From the NCBI GenBank assembly GCA_947579665.1, contig OX388348.1:4464001-4528000 (forward strand): DNA of 64,000 nucleotides, written 5' to 3'. This stretch comes from Sympetrum striolatum (taxonomy: Eukaryota > Arthropoda > Insecta > Odonata > Libellulidae). This document shows, in pieces, positions 11,201 through 24,530 of the stretch. Position 1 is the first letter of the stretch, and each line of letters opens with the position of its first letter. The position numbers and the translations under genes are program-made. The notes beneath the pieces were generated by a model. The model was not told where the DNA came from. It searched no databases and worked only from the letters and a program-made list of their open reading frames with translations.

Positions 11201-14200
11201 TTAACTAAGCATACCTACAGCAAGAATTGAGGTGGAACTTTCTCAAAAGCTTACACCTGCCAATATCCTCTCTGTTTTCAAGCAAAAAATCAATGAATTA
11301 AAATAGGGAAATATTGATTCTGGTACAGATGGATTAACTTGCATATGGAATTCTTGATTAGGAAAACTCATGAAATATAAAAGGAAAATATACTTATTCT
11401 ATCAGATTTATCATTCATAATGCCGTATTTTACTCCTGCCAAGTTAAATATAAATTAGAATTATTATGTGTCAGAGTCTAAATCTTTTGCAATAATTTCA
11501 ATCACTCAACTGCATTTCTGTAATCATTATCCAAAATTTAGTCATATTGATACTGAATTGATGAAATTTGAAGTGGCATTTTTGCAAATGTGCTGAAAGT
11601 AAGCTGGACACTTGGCACTTGGAAGAGTCATAATACATATTCGCTCCCTTAATTTACGATTAATTTTCATTTACACCAAACCCTGCATTCTTTGCCAATC
11701 TTTTGACTTCAACACGGCTTTAATGTGCTGTTCGTCTAGTCTTCTCATCGGATGTGTTTGAAATTGCTTTTGTAGAAAGTGGTGTCTTCATCTTCGTTGG
11801 ATTCATTTAATGGTTTTTCTATGTGTTTAAAACGGGTGAAGTACCTGAGAGCATGAACACTGTATATAAATCTTGTTGAACAAGATACCATTTTCAGTGT
11901 AATAAGATAATGTCTTTACATGGTTGTTAATGCTTGAAAGGCATATTTAGAAGTACTAAGTACAAATATCATTCGTGTTATTTTTAAAATGTTATGATCC
12001 ATGGAAAATTTGAAAGCTGTTTGTGAATCAGATTTCATCTTGTTGGAGAATTTGGTGGATTAGACTACAGTATTTAAACTAAGATATTTTGATTATAAAT
12101 TTTAGATAAGATACAATTACATATAAAATTTTAATGGAGCTTTTAGATTAATTTTTTAATAGTGAATAGAATGAATAAATGTCATCATGCATTTTACATT
12201 TCCTTTTCACAACTCAAAAATCCAATTATATTTCCTTGAAACAGCTAAAGGTTATATTTAGTTTGCTTTAATTAACAGAGAATAAGCTAATTGTTAATTT
12301 CCATTATTTAAAAATTGGTATACTTCTAGTCTAGATATTTAACCAGGTGTATCTCGTGTAAATATCAAAATAATTTCTTTATGATGATTTGCTTTTGAAG
12401 AAGGTATAAAATCTCATGAATGTAAAAGTTTGATTTTTCATAAAATATCCAAAACAGAATTTCTTGGCATATTCTATTATTGGGGTCTATTGAAGCCAAA
12501 AGAAAATTCTGGGGAAGAATGTTTAAATTACAGGTAAGTACATACATGCATTCACTATCAATAAATCACTCCTTATACCTTCACCATTCACCATCAATCT
12601 CTATTGGTGCTGTATCTGCATTCTTATTTTGAATGGTGAGAACTATTTTTAGTTAACCTCGCCTCTTTCTTTGTCTCTTGACTTACTTATCATTGGATCT
12701 TTTTCTTTCAAGGTATTCCCAAAATGATTTTCTCCAATATTTTAACATATTGGGAAGTAAACTCATCGTTTATTTTTCATTGCAAACATTTTATTGAAAA
12801 TAGTCTTTTATTTAACATTCACTAAAACTCTAATTTCAAAAAGAAGTCCTCAATGATGGCTCATTATTAGCAATGTCTGATCACTGAGAAGTTATAGCTG
12901 ATTTAGGCCATTTTTGCACTTTTTATCAAAGGAGTTCAGGAACATATAGTGATGATCAAGTCGACGTACTGCAATGTGGAAGCATAATAATTAAGGCAAG
13001 ATTTACTCCTAGAAAGTCCAGTGATTTTTATTTATTCAGTACCCTCACAAACATCCACTTACGGGCAATTTAAGGAGAGGCATTAACAATAGATGAACAC
13101 ATTTTTTTAAATAAACAATTTAAAAAATAAATCCATGAGATATGTGCTAAAAGCCTGGCTAAACCTGCAGTGGATAACGAAAATATTGGTTCTCACCATT
13201 CTAAAATATGGTATAGGAATGAAATTAGGAATATGAGGGTTTGTACAATACCTACCCTTTTATTAAATCAACTTTAATTGATTGTTAATGCAGTAATTAT
13301 TTATAAACAAGTTTAGTTTATTCCTTATTCATTGCTGATTCATTTCCTATGGAAATATAATTTGTGATTCAACTCAGTTGAAAAATTCATTTTATTATGA
13401 ATAATATAACATAACTTTTATTTTGGATTTTTAATACAGGTTTCTCTATCAAGAAAAATAGTTATTCAACTAATTTAGAAATTTATATTATTTAAAGTTC
13501 TGCTAATGCAAAGAAAAACTTACAAACTAATAATTAAAATAAATTATTAAACTCCAGACATTGCAACGTTTAATTCTTTTTTCTTTAATTTCATTTGGAT
13601 GTTCACCTGTATCGAAAATTAATTAAATTAATTAAATTAAAATTAAAAACCAGTTAATATTATAACTCAAGTAATAATTACTATAATTCTCAGAGTTTGG
13701 TGAGGTAGTCTTACTCTATGAAAATAATTAAATCACATACAAGATGAAGAACCAGGATTAGTGAAATTTTCATTGTATGAAAATGAAGATGGATGAAAGC
13801 TTAAAATCATTACCTCTAAGCTGATAACTTCTATTCTATTTTTGGCTGTTGAAAGCTTACCAGAATCAATGCTTGATAAGCCCTAATGCAATATTAGGGA
13901 ACTGAAAGCAGGGAGTCAATAACTGATGAGTGCATGAGGTGAATAATTTTTCTAAAACTTTTTGTTGTAATGGAAGGAAATATCCAACGCCTTAGCTAAA
14001 ATTTAAAGACCCCTAAGGCAAATCTCCCTTGTCCTTGTTTAATCACAAGTAACTAATCTTAGTAACTTAAAGGAATACTATATGCATACTTGCAGAACTC
14101 AAAATAGCCTGAAAGACTAAAGTGAAACCTATATAACTAGCTTTCACTATCAAATAAGGACAAACAAAAATTGGTACTGGATATCTTGAACTTCCGTATC

Positions 14201-14687
14201 CTAAGAATCAATTCAAATTTTCATGATTTAAAAAGTAAAACTCCCCACGAAGAGAAAGTATTCTATTTGATATCTCTCAATACAAATTAAACATCATGCC
14301 AAAACAATTTCTCAGCCACTTTTACATCATACCTACTGTGACATCATATGGCCTACATGAAAATTTCAGAAATTCCTCAGGATGAAACCACTGGGAAGAA
14401 AGGAGGCCCGAGGAAATACACAGATGGATACATTTGAAGGCTATAGAGATATATGTATGGTTTACTCTTCCATTTTTTATCATGCTTTTTTAATGGAGAG
14501 TAATGGGGAAATTGTTTTCTTTGATATATTTTCTTTGTTTTCAACCAAAAGCCTTCACATTTGAAGAGAAGTAATGATTTTTGTACACATAATATTGATA
14601 TAGTCAAATAGTTTGATGCTTTGGATCTTAATTGCATAGCTTTTCAAAATGTTACTCTTTCCTTAAAAATGTTAGATACCTTAAGTA
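11201..14687. other. AT-rich intergenic DNA
   Basis: I see no gene, RNA or recognisable transposon. A strong donor-like caggtaagt at about 12,533-12,541 follows a short open stretch, but no matching coding sequence supports an exon. Confidence 0.5.
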
Positions 14688-16778
14688 CAGTGGAACCTTG
14701 CTTAACGAGTTTAATTCATTCCAGAATCTTACTCGTAATGCGAAACACTCGTTAAATTTTTTCCATTGGAATCAATGTAAAATAGGATAATGCATTCCAT
14801 TCTGACAAAATACTCAAAATATTTATTATAATGCAATTTATTATTTATAATATATCCTTTTTTACTAGAAAGTTGTCTAGAGAGGTTTGCTTCTGCCTAA
14901 GCTTCAAAACTTTTTTTTTGAATTTTAAATAAATTTGAGGCGCGCATAGCTACTGCCTTATTAGGGTGATGCTTCTCAAGGTACGATGTAAGAGCTTCCC
15001 ATGCTTTTAGCATCTCCCTTATTTCGTTGGAAGCTTGTTGCTCTGCTGAGGCTATTATCTCCTCCTCCCCTGACGAAATACTCTCCACAAATTCTTGCTG
15101 TGACACAGAATTCAGCTCCATAAGCTATTCGGTGGTCAGTTCCTGGCTATGATCTTCCACTAGCTCATTGATGTCGTTGCTATCCACCTCTAGCCCCATA
15201 ATCTTGGCCAGAGACACAATCTCGTCAACTACCAGCACCGCAGGCACTTGCTCAAACTCCTCAAGTATGTTCGACAACGCTGTCCGGCCATAGCTTCTTC
15301 CATGCAGAAATAAGGGTTCTCTTGGTGACCCCCTCCCATGCCTTGTCAATCATCTTGAGGCAGGCAACGATGTGAAAGTGGTCTTTCCAAAACTCTCTGA
15401 GAGTGAGATTGGTTCCTTCAGTTACCTCAAAACAACGCTTAAAGATAGTTTTATGGTGGAGCATTTTAAAATTTGAAATGACCTGCCTATCCATTGGCTG
15501 CAGTAAAGGAGTGGTGTTAGGAGGCAGGAATTGGATCTTGATGAATTTAAATTCTTCAAGGAGGTCATCTTCTAGGCCTGGAGGATGTGCAGGAGCGTTG
15601 TCCATAACAAGCAAGGCACGGAGTGGCAAATTCATCTCAAACATATTTTTTTACAGACGGACCAAACACTTCATTGATCCACTCTATAAAAAGGTAACGT
15701 GTCACCCAAGCCTTGTTGTTGGACCTCCACATAACATTCAGCCTGCACTTCCGGACTTTATACTTCTTGAAGGCTCGTGGATTGTCCGAATGGTAAAACG
15801 AGCAGCGGTTTAATTTTCAAATCGCCACTTTCATTTGCACAAAACAACAACGTGAGACGGTCTTTCATTGGCCTTTGGCCTGGCAATGCCTTCTCTTCTG
15901 CTGTTATATAAGTTCGCTTCGGAATATTTTTCCAAAAGAGACCCGTTTCATCACAATTAAAAACCTGCTGCGGCAGATAACCCTCAGAATTCACAAGGTT
16001 CTTGAATACGCCGATGAAGTTCTCGGCCGCCTTTATGTCTGTGCTTGCTGCTTCTCCGTGCCTCACAATGCTGTGGATGCTGGTTCTTCTCTTAAACCTT
16101 TCAAACCACCCACGGCTTGCCTTGAATACTTCTTCTTCGTCCGTTGATGATCCTGGCGTCTTCTCAATGAGGTCGGCAAAAATTAATTTCGCCTTGTCAC
16201 AGATTAGGTTTTCGTTAATAGTATTGCACTGCATTTGCTTCTCATTGATCCATATGAGAAGCAATCTTTCAACATCGTCGAGAATACGTGGCCCTTGCGT
16301 AGATATTCTTGTGTCCCCCTTTGAGGCATCAATCTCCTTAATCTTAACCTTGTTTTTGAGGATAGTGCAAATAGTAGATGTGGACCGATTGTATGTACGT
16401 GCTAGGTCAGCCACACTCACACCTCGATCCCGCTTCTAAACGATTTGACGTTTGACTTCTATGGTGATTTTTTTCTCCTACTCCTGTCTTCTTGTGGCGT
16501 TTTCTTTGCGGAAGAATATTTAAACATTGCACTAAAAATACAAAATAATTTGTCCGGATACAACTTTCGCAAGCGACAGTAAGATGCTAGCTGAACGAGC
16601 CATGAATATAGACTGATAGCCGAGATGCCGGCAGGAACCTGCATGTGGCGCCGCGATGTATCCTCGTCACTTGTTCTACAAAACATCGCTCGTTAAGCGA
16701 GTCACTTTGTTACATTTTGTTTAGCTCGTTATGCGAATCACTCATTATGCGAGGTGCTCGTTAAGCGAGGTTTGACGG
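14688..16778 (-). mobile_element. Tigger/pogo-type DNA transposon, about 2.09 kb
   Basis: Ends are inverted repeats: CAGTGGAACCTTGCTTAACG at the left and, read inward from the right, CCGTCAAACCTCGCTTAACG, flanked by TA on both sides (14,686-14,687 and 16,779-16,780). Further CTCGTTAAGCGA-like and CTCGTTATGCGA-like repeats lie inside both ends. The interior encodes, on the minus strand, a broken pogo-superfamily transposase. Length, TA duplication and coding content all fit Tigger. Confidence 0.92.
14897..16530 (-). pseudogene. Tigger/pogo transposase, frameshifted
   Basis: The first readable block (15,758-16,420) holds a helix-turn-helix with VADLARTYNRSTSTICTIL, a CENP-B-type DNA-binding region with WFERFKRRTSIHS, and the first catalytic aspartate in VFNCDETGLFWKN. 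The second block (15,261-15,644) in another frame has the second aspartate in LLVMDNAPAH and the third in LLQPMDRQVI. The C-terminal acidic tail (14,897-15,349) is back in the first frame and is split by a TAG at 15,125-15,127. A further in-frame stop lies at 16,436-16,438, and the likely initiator near 16,530 is in yet another frame. All three catalytic aspartates survive, yet two frameshifts and two stops make the gene inactive. Confidence 0.9.
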
Positions 16779-16780
16779 TA

Positions 16781-17730
16781 TAGCTTAACTCGGACGAAGT
16801 TCAGAGCATTACGTCCTACAGAACTCTTTCTCCACTACCATTAAAATGAAAAAACGTGATCACAAGTCTGGTAGCTTCGAAGCTCGAAACTCTGTTCCTT
16901 TAATCACGGTTACTTTAATTTTACTGTTTTTAGTGAAAAGCGATTCATCACATCCGTTTTTGTTTCTATCTCGTTTCCCAAACTGAGAGCTTAGAATTTT
17001 CCATTAATTCAATTCGTTTCAAAAATGCAATAACCTAAAAACATCTTTTTGCATAAACATCTTATTCACACCTTTCTCCAGAGCATCAAAGGCATAATGA
17101 CATTCATGGCATCACTACTATAAGTCACAATTGAGTGTTAATGGAAGAATTTAAAATAACGACTCTGTGTAATCCAGGAAATGATCATACACATGCGGAA
17201 TAGAAGCTATGTTTATGTATATCAGCCATCTAACATAATATAAAATTATTAAAAAGAACCGTTTTTATTTGTTCTTTAATTCTGCATAAGGTGCCAAATT
17301 TGGACTTTCGAGATCATTTTTATTTTTGATATTAACTCATTTTTATACGAAAGTAAGTTGAGACGAATTTTTATTGTAATGTTTTGTTTTCACCAGAGAA
17401 TATTTTGGCTTTTTAAGCTAACAAATGAATTCGCGTTGTTTGAAAAACTTCGCAACTTACTCTCGTGCGTAAATAAGCAATTTTCAGAAGGATAGTGTAT
17501 ATCGAAAGCGTAAAAAGCCTACATATTTGTCTCCGGTAGACTTTAGTTTAAAGATTCAGAAAAAATTTCGTCGTTTTATGAATTAATCAGCCTTTTTTCG
17601 TGTAAAGCTGAGCTGATTTCAGACTACTTTGTACTCGGCTTCTGCAAACGCTTTCCAGCTACTGCATCTCTGGAGATGTTCCACCCTCTCTCTTCTGCTT
17701 TACGATTATTGTTAAGTTTTTTTTTTTTAA
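16781..17730. other. intergenic DNA
   Basis: AT-rich, with no gene or repeat I can name. Confidence 0.4.
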
Positions 17731-17734
17731 CTGG

Positions 17735-17925
17735 AAGAAACGCTAACTCGCGGTGGCGGACGAGTAAGCGTGTTAGTATTTCTACCACAAGGTCCCTGGT
17801 TCGAATCCCGGGTTGTTAGGGAATGGTTTTGTGTATTTGTTATAATTGTTTGAAGCCCGACACTGTAATGGTCAAGCAAATGGATGTTTGAATGGGCATT
17901 TGGAAAAAAATTATAAAGCGGCACT
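17735..17925 (+). mobile_element. tRNA-derived SINE
   Basis: A tRNA-like head with A-box-like TGGCGGACGAGTAAGCG and B-box GGTTCGAATCC (about 17,798) is followed by a unique body and an A-rich, AT-rich end near 17,905-17,920. The strong stem around the B-box is tRNA-like, but the other arms are degenerate, so it is a SINE and not a tRNA gene. I found no clean target duplication. Confidence 0.65.
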
Positions 17926-19769
17926 TAAAATAACTCATTTTATATCAAAATAATTCAAATCAGGGGAGCTAACTGGCATAATGTTGATGATGTATGTCGA
18001 CAATAACAACGACCGGGAAGTGATAAAGATAGACTTAAATCTTAAAGCACCACTCTTACTATAATACACTATTACGCCAAGTTTGCAAATGTAAGAATAT
18101 TTTTCACGGTTACATTTTAACAGTATTTCCATGACTGGCGACACTTCAAACTTGGGAAACGCAATTATTAGGGATCATGATGAATATTGTAAATATAATG
18201 TAGCTAATATAATACTTGTAATAACTGGATTTTAGGAAATAAATGATAAAGTTTTGTAACTCATTTCTGTTGATACTCATTATTTCATTCCTCAATAAAT
18301 TACCACTACGTACGTAAAGTACGTACTTTTAAATATATCCTAAATAGTTTTACTGTTGGTAAAAAGTAGCATTAATCTTGGCAAAGTGTAATTATTTTTA
18401 CCACTTCATACAACGTGCGGTGGACTTGTTGGCGTTTTTTATCTCACTTTGACTTACGTTTGAATTCTCATCATTCAAACTTGAATAGGTTGGTTAAACT
18501 AGTTCAAATCATAAATGAATTAAAGCAACTGTTCAACAGGTCGAATAACTTCGCGCTTATCGATCTATGCGCTTAGGCCATGATAAAGTGATAAAGTCAT
18601 CGAGCTTGCTGTTGCTGAATCGAATGAAAGAACCAAACGAATGCGGAATGTATTGCTTCAGAACCTCTTTCACAGCGTTCTTTCTCAGAATGGTACTGTT
18701 CTGTGCCCAGAACAATCCCGAAACTTCCTCTGCTAAAATTGACGTAGTTTAAAAGCATTATGGAAAGCTACTCTCTGATATATTTGTGATTGTGAGCATG
18801 AACTACATAGTCGAAGAACGAAAGATTGTAAAGTTGGCAAATCATAATCGGGATTTGCAATTTTTGAGTCGCATCTTCATCAATAGGCACACAAAAATAC
18901 GCTGATATCTTCCTTTCCGGGTCGAGGGATAAAGCTGTGAAGGAAGGAAACTACTTGAATGGACTTCGTGATGACTTGAAGGTTATAATTGACAAAGGTG
19001 AACCAAATCTTTCCATTTAAAACACCAATGCATTTAATGGTAATTTAAGCCTTGTCAAAATTACTTAAAAAAACTTGATACTCGGCTCATGAATTCTCAA
19101 GATACTCATGAATTATCGTTTTCTACTTTACTTACACGTATTGATGTTATCATAATTACTGAAACTTATCTTATTCTTTTATCAAAGAGGTTGAATTGTA
19201 TCTTTACCTCAACCTTTATAAGAAAAATACAGTTATTAATCATTTGTCAGAAGTCAAGTAGCAGAAGTGGTAAATTTGCCCGGTGCCAAACGGCAATTTT
19301 ACCGCGGAAGTGATTGTGGAATTTCATCTTATTTTTATGGTATGATTTTGTTATAGTATATGGTGAATGTTGTCCAATTTAACTCCGTAATCTTTTTTTC
19401 TCAATTTACAGTATCACAATTAAAATAGTTTTATATGGGCTATTGATGCTTAAGCATGCTATAAGTAGAGCATGTCTCATTGGATTAATCTGAGGTAATA
19501 TCTATAACTTTGTTTGCATGTAAGATAATGCTATTAAACTATTTCCTGAATTTAAATCATCATACTCACTCGGTTTTATCCTATTTTGGAACAGTGATCA
19601 AGCCTTTGTGACATTTAGCTTAGTTTCATATTGATTTTATTGATTTGAGTATTTTAATTTCCATTAAATTTATTAAATGAATTGGTGCAGTTTCATCTGT
19701 TATTCGTTTAAGTTTGAGTTTTGAAATTAATGCCAATTGTATGAGATGTCAAATTGTTGTTATAATTAG
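17926..19769. other. intergenic DNA
   Basis: AT-rich. A short palindrome at about 18,309-18,330 (ACGTACGTAAAGTACGTAC) and scattered short open frames are all I see. No gene is supported. Confidence 0.4.
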
Positions 19770-20115
19770 ATTAGCTGTGACTGCAGTGGCATGACAGGCA
19801 GCGGTGCGTGTGGAGTTGGAAGTGGAAGGGGGTCGCATCGTCCTTAAGTGGCACAGCTGGAATGGCCGAAGAATGCCGATCTCCTGCAGCATGTTTTCTT
19901 GCCACACGCTTTGGCCTCCCTCTACATCGTCCTACGACTCTCTCGCTTCTCGACACTCATACCTAGCCACGTAAATCCTGTCCTGTGTCCTAACCACCGG
20001 CATCATCAACTACCTGCATCTTGGCACTAAAATTTTCTTCCCCTCTTCTAAACGAAATCATTTTCTCGCCATAGTTTCTCACTAATCCCCCTGCTATACC
20101 TCTTTCCCGATACTG
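19770..20115. other. GC-richer stretch next to a gypsy fragment, unassigned
   Basis: Base composition shifts upward relative to the neighbours. On the minus strand a short open frame has an arginine-rich RGRPKR string. It could be more of the adjacent retroelement or an unrelated retroelement tail, but I recognise no domain. Confidence 0.3.
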
Positions 20116-21152
20116 TTATCTTTTCACTTCACTAAACCCACAGATTTTGCGTAATATGAGGGAAATTTGTGTGCCAGTATCGATCAAGAACCTGCATTTA
20201 CTTCCCAAAATTTGTACTACCACTACCAGATCCTTTGTCGCCTCCATCTGTTCTACTCGGGGCAGGATGACCTCTATAAAGGGCCAGCTATGGTGGCTGT
20301 ACCAACCCCCTTTGTCATTTAAATCCCTTCGATGCATCAGCGGATGTGGAGCGCAGTTCCTGGAGAGGTGTCCTTTCCTTCGTCACCACGTGAAACAGCA
20401 TCCTCCTTCCGGACACTGCCGCGCAAAGTGTCCCGTTTTCTCACAGTTTTGCTCCCTTGGTAGATGGAAAACTCGTCACGTTGCGGTCCCGGATAGTCAC
20501 CTTTGCTCAACCTCCTTTCTTCTCACTGCCTGCCTAATGGCTTCATCAAAGGTTTCTGGTGCCGTGAGGCGGACTTGGTGGCCCAGTTCTCTTGGCAAAC
20601 CACTGAGGAAGGTGTCAAGCGCTCGCTGATCTGTTTCGTGATGAACTGTAGCAACATAATCTGTAGTTCCCGCTGCTTCATATGTGTGGGCATTAACAGC
20701 ACGAATCCTATCACTGAAGGCCTCCACGTCCTCCGTAGCTTTGCCGAGAGCCTTTCTCTGTAACACTTCTCTTTGACCTGAATCCCTCCATCAGCTTAAG
20801 CGCTTCATAGGAAGGCGCCTCCTGATATTGCTCTTTATTGTGGTAATACTCAGTGGCCTCTCCCCCCAACCAGAGTGAAGCAACATGAAGCACTGAGTTC
20901 CGCCGTTTTCTTAATTGTTTCGGAGAATGTCATGATCGCTCCTTGATCCCACGAGAATACATTTATATGGGATATTATTGAGAAATTCTTCTTGTTTGTC
21001 ACCTCTGTCTCACCATTAGTGACTGATTTCCTCAAAATCTCGTTCTCCCTCTTGAGGTCCTCAATCCTCATGCTGAATTCATTAACTGCATCCTGCAGAT
21101 TCATTTCTGGATCACCATAACTCACGCAGGATGCCACGACTATTCCTTTCAC
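20116..21152 (-). pseudogene. gag: gag-protease remnant of a Ty3/gypsy element
   Basis: Capsid-like sequence is spread over three frames (20,850-21,152; 20,711-20,893; 20,497-20,766), with a predicted coiled-coil-like stretch RIEDLKRENEILRKSV and a capsid tail reading RALDTFLSGLPRELGHQV. A zinc knuckle follows in which the first cysteine is lost. The protease (20,116-20,337) keeps DTG. Frameshifts between each block show that it is inactive. Confidence 0.8.
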
Positions 21153-21197
21153 TGATTTATCTACTTTTAGAGAATGGATCCCACTTCTGACGCCAAA

Positions 21198-21599
21198 TAT
21201 AAATCCACCCGCAGATTCAGCAGGGGATCTGCTCAGGGAGCATCAGGGAACAGAGGAATGTAAACATCAATCTTGTCTCAGCGTCTTTATTTCATTAACC
21301 CTCCTTTTTGTTCTCCCATCTCTCTTTATATATCTACTGGAGTGCGCTGCACCAGAGCTTGGCCGGAGGCGAAGGAATTTGCTAGTCGGTGTTTCCCATG
21401 CTAGCCAGCAGAGACAGGTTTCAGAAAAGTCAAGTCGTGGAAATTCGGTCATCGGCATTGATGGAAGTCAATGACAAGTGCACGTGAATTCTCCTAAAGT
21501 CTGCTTATTAAGGAATTCACCCGCTGAGTCAATGATCCATGAGAGTCCATCTGCTGCAAATTCCTCTTCCGCCCAGCTCAGGAGATACCTCTATTTACA
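21198..21599 (-). repeat. LTR of the 20-kb gypsy fragment
   Basis: The LTR begins (minus strand) TGTAAATAGAGG and ends in ATTTATA directly before the primer binding site. The inverted termini TGTAAAT and ATTTATA match apart from one base. Length is about 402 bp. The outer boundary is inferred from these termini only. Confidence 0.6.
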
Positions 21600-21717
21600 A
21601 AAATATCTGGCGATACTCATCCAAAAATCACTGTCTCTTAACACACAAATTAATATTTTTTTAGCTCGGCATTTAGATAGAGATAATCAACATATTTTAT
21701 GTACGCTATTTAACGTA

Positions 21718-21794
21718 CAGTCCTGGCCAAAATTAACGCAGCACCGGCCGTAAGGATCGCTAGGGAGGTGCTGCATTAATTTTGGCCAGGAGTG
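21718..21794. mobile_element. 77-bp palindromic MITE, copy 1
   Basis: Near-perfect inverted arms CAGTCCTGGCCAAAATTAA and its complement, flanked by TA on both sides. The CTGGCCAAAA motif and TA duplication suggest a Tc1/mariner-related non-autonomous element. The same 77-bp element recurs at 45,972-46,048. Confidence 0.85.
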
Positions 21795-21869
21795 TACATA
21801 ACCTTCCCGGCATGACATCGAATTGAATCTTTGCAGTAAATAAGACAAAAACCTACCAAACTATATTGT

Positions 21870-22500
21870 GTATTGACATCTGCCAATTGCTCCTGGGTTC
21901 GACACCAGGGGTCTCCAAAATTTGATATAACTACGATTTTTATGATTTTTTAAAAACGTATCCTGATAACATAGAAGCTTAAAACTCGGCAGATGTATAG
22001 AGATACTAAATACATTTCACATATCGTGTTTAAGGATTCCGTGATCGTCCTTAGTTCTATCCTAGAGGACCATTTACATTAAAGTATGCTTTTCAGATGG
22101 GGATAAAGGTGTCTCAATTTTGGACCTTTCCGGTATGATGTCGTCTTTAAAATTTGAACCATATAAGTTTGATTTCTATCTGGGCATTATATGTATTTAC
22201 ATCTTCCAAAGGATCCTGGGTTCGACACCAGGCGACTTTACTATTTAAAACAAATGGCGGAAATTTCAAATTATTTGTGATTCGGTTTCAAAAATATTTT
22301 AAGCTACATCCCGGTAGGACGAGGAATACAAACTCTCCTCATTCATTGTATCACTGAAACTGAAACCAAATATACGTGAGCTTTTCGTTGATTTTTAAGA
22401 ATATTTTAAATCCCTTTTTTTTCTTTTCAGGGCATTCTCAATATTATGTCGACTTGAAATTTGTATTATTTGTATACTTTTTTACTTGAATATATATATA
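21870..22500 (+). repeat. array cassette 1, plus-oriented, divergent edge
   Basis: B-box cores near 21,898 and 22,212, with a decayed one near 22,055. It is the most diverged cassette and marks the left edge of the array. It ends in an AT-rich tip at 22,485-22,605. Confidence 0.7.
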
Positions 22501-22604
22501 CATCTATTATATATAGACGTTTCTCCGAATATACCTATATCTATTACATATAATTTCTTCTCCGGATTCATTCATATATATTCCCAGATAGGATACTGAT
22601 TCAC

Positions 22605-23365
22605 AGGCTAATCCACGAGTGTCATTGATTTGAAAAATTTTCAGCGTATAGGCCCTAACGGGAAACTAGCAGGAAAAAGGCGACATTGAACCTCAGTGTC
22701 GTGGGTTCGATGCCAGAAGGCCCCTAAATCACGATTTTTCCCATTTAATTGTATTGCTTTGATTTTCGGGAATTAAAAAAAAATACTTCCCGGATAGGTA
22801 GAGAATCAAAAGTCAAGGACCCTACAGATATGGAAATGATCTATCAAAAACATTAATGACTGTCACAGAAAATGTCTTGGGTTCGATGCTAGGATGATGC
22901 AAAAATCTCCCATTTATAATACATAGGGGTAATTTTTCATTTTTTTTGAAGCACTTATCAAAGTGATAGGAAGTTCTTGCTTAGCTGGAAGATGTATATT
23001 AAGACTAGGTTTAAGAAAAAAATAGATAAGACCATACTGTTCCTGGGTTCGATGCCAGAGCATATTTAAATTTCTCACATCTATTATATATAGATAAGGA
23101 ATATTAGGGAAAAGTAGGACGTCGTTTGAGGCAGTTGCAGCAATATTTCTGCTTGAATTTTCACACATAGTTTAAGATGGTGATCCTATAATGTGCTACA
23201 TAGTAAGTACGACGAGGAAGACCCGGGTTCGATGCCGGACGGATAAATTGCAGCGAATTTTAAGATTATTTTCAATCCTTTTTTCTTTTGAGGACCCTCT
23301 CGATATGATGCCGACTTGAAATTAGTGTTATTGATATGCAAGCAACATTTTACTCGTATATATAT
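22605..23365 (+). repeat. array cassette 2, plus-oriented, four monomers
   Basis: Cores near 22,705, 22,876, 23,047 and 23,226. It ends head to head with cassette 3 at the ACTCGTATATA/TATACGAGT palindrome around 23,350-23,405. Confidence 0.75.
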
Positions 23366-23394
23366 ACACACACTTTTACACGCATATATATATA

Positions 23395-24530
23395 TACGAG
23401 TAAAATGTAGCTTGCATACTGCAAGCAGATCGGCAATACTAATTTTATATCGGCAACAATCGGGACGGTCATCAAAAGAAAAAAAAAGGATTGAAAAAAT
23501 TCTTATAATTCGCTGCAATTTCATCGTCTGGCATCGAACCCGGGTCTTTACTGTGTACTTACTTTGCAGCACTAGAAGTTCAGCATCTCTAACTATGAGT
23601 GAAAATTCAAGCAGAGATATTGGATACAACTGACTCAAAAGACGTTCTAATTTTCACGAATGTAAATGGCTCTCTGGATTCGAACTAAGGACGATCTTGG
23701 AAATCCAAAACATGTTTCTGTAATTATTTATGATCTCTATCTATTCTCCTGAATTTCAGGTTTCTATATTATTGGGAAAGGTTTCAAAATAATTCCTAAA
23801 AATCGGATCAACTTCTGGTTGCAGAGACACCTGGTGTCGAACCCAGGACATATTGTAAGCGGTGAATGCACAGATTGATTTGTAAAGACTTGCTCTTCTA
23901 TCATGCAAAGTTTGAAGTCGATAGCATGCCGGGAAGTACCTAAATTTTGTTTCCGTTATCTCCGTAAGAAATGCATTGAGAAGTGCAAATGACCCTCTGG
24001 GATCGAACCAAGGACCATCAGCGAACGTGTAAAATTTGATTATGAAATATATTCATTATATCTATCCACGTGCCGAGTTTCAAGAATCCATGTTATCGGA
24101 AAAGGATCCAAAAAAAATCTTCAATATCGCCGCAATGCATTTTAAACGGCCGATTTTTGCCCCGACCTAGCATCGAACCATGGACCATATTCGGCGATGT
24201 CTTTCTGATTTACGTTGGAGTTGCACGGCTTCTAGCTATCCCTATAATTTCAACGCTCTAGTTTTCCGGGAAGTGCACCAAAAACATTTTTGAAAATCCC
24301 CGCCATGTATCCTTATGGAGAAAATCGCGACTTTGGGGCCCTCTGGAATCGAACCTATGACACTGAGGATCAAAGTCGCTTTTTTTCTGGCGGTTGTACG
24401 TTATGGCAAATACGTCGTGAAAATTTCGAGTCAATGACGCCAGTAGTTTAGCCTGTGAATTAGTATCCTATCTGGGTATCTGGGTATATACATGAATGAA
24501 TCCGGAGAAGCATCTATATATAATAGATAC
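23395..24530 (-). repeat. array cassette 3, minus-oriented, class I
   Basis: Six cores near 23,533, 23,680, 23,837, 24,003, 24,173 and 24,349, giving spacings of 147, 157, 166, 170 and 176 bp, the class I signature. The tip is near 24,470-24,530. Confidence 0.85.

Larger units (their letters stand above)
20116..21599 (-). mobile_element. Ty3/gypsy retrotransposon, 5' fragment (LTR, gag, protease)
   Basis: Reading on the minus strand there is an LTR (21,198-21,599), a primer binding site starting TGGCGTCAGAAGTGGGAT (21,178-21,195), a gag region in several frames, a damaged zinc knuckle (CEKTGHFARQC near 20,420) and a retropepsin with FLIDTGTQISLI. Reverse transcriptase, RNase H, integrase and the 3' LTR are missing, so only the 5' third is left. 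It is a different family from the gypsy element at 54-59 kb: the primer site and LTR differ. Confidence 0.85.

Noticed and set aside
12365..12547. Short frame next to a strong donor-like caggtaagt
   Set aside because: The frame is on the opposite strand and no homologous protein or acceptor supports an exon.
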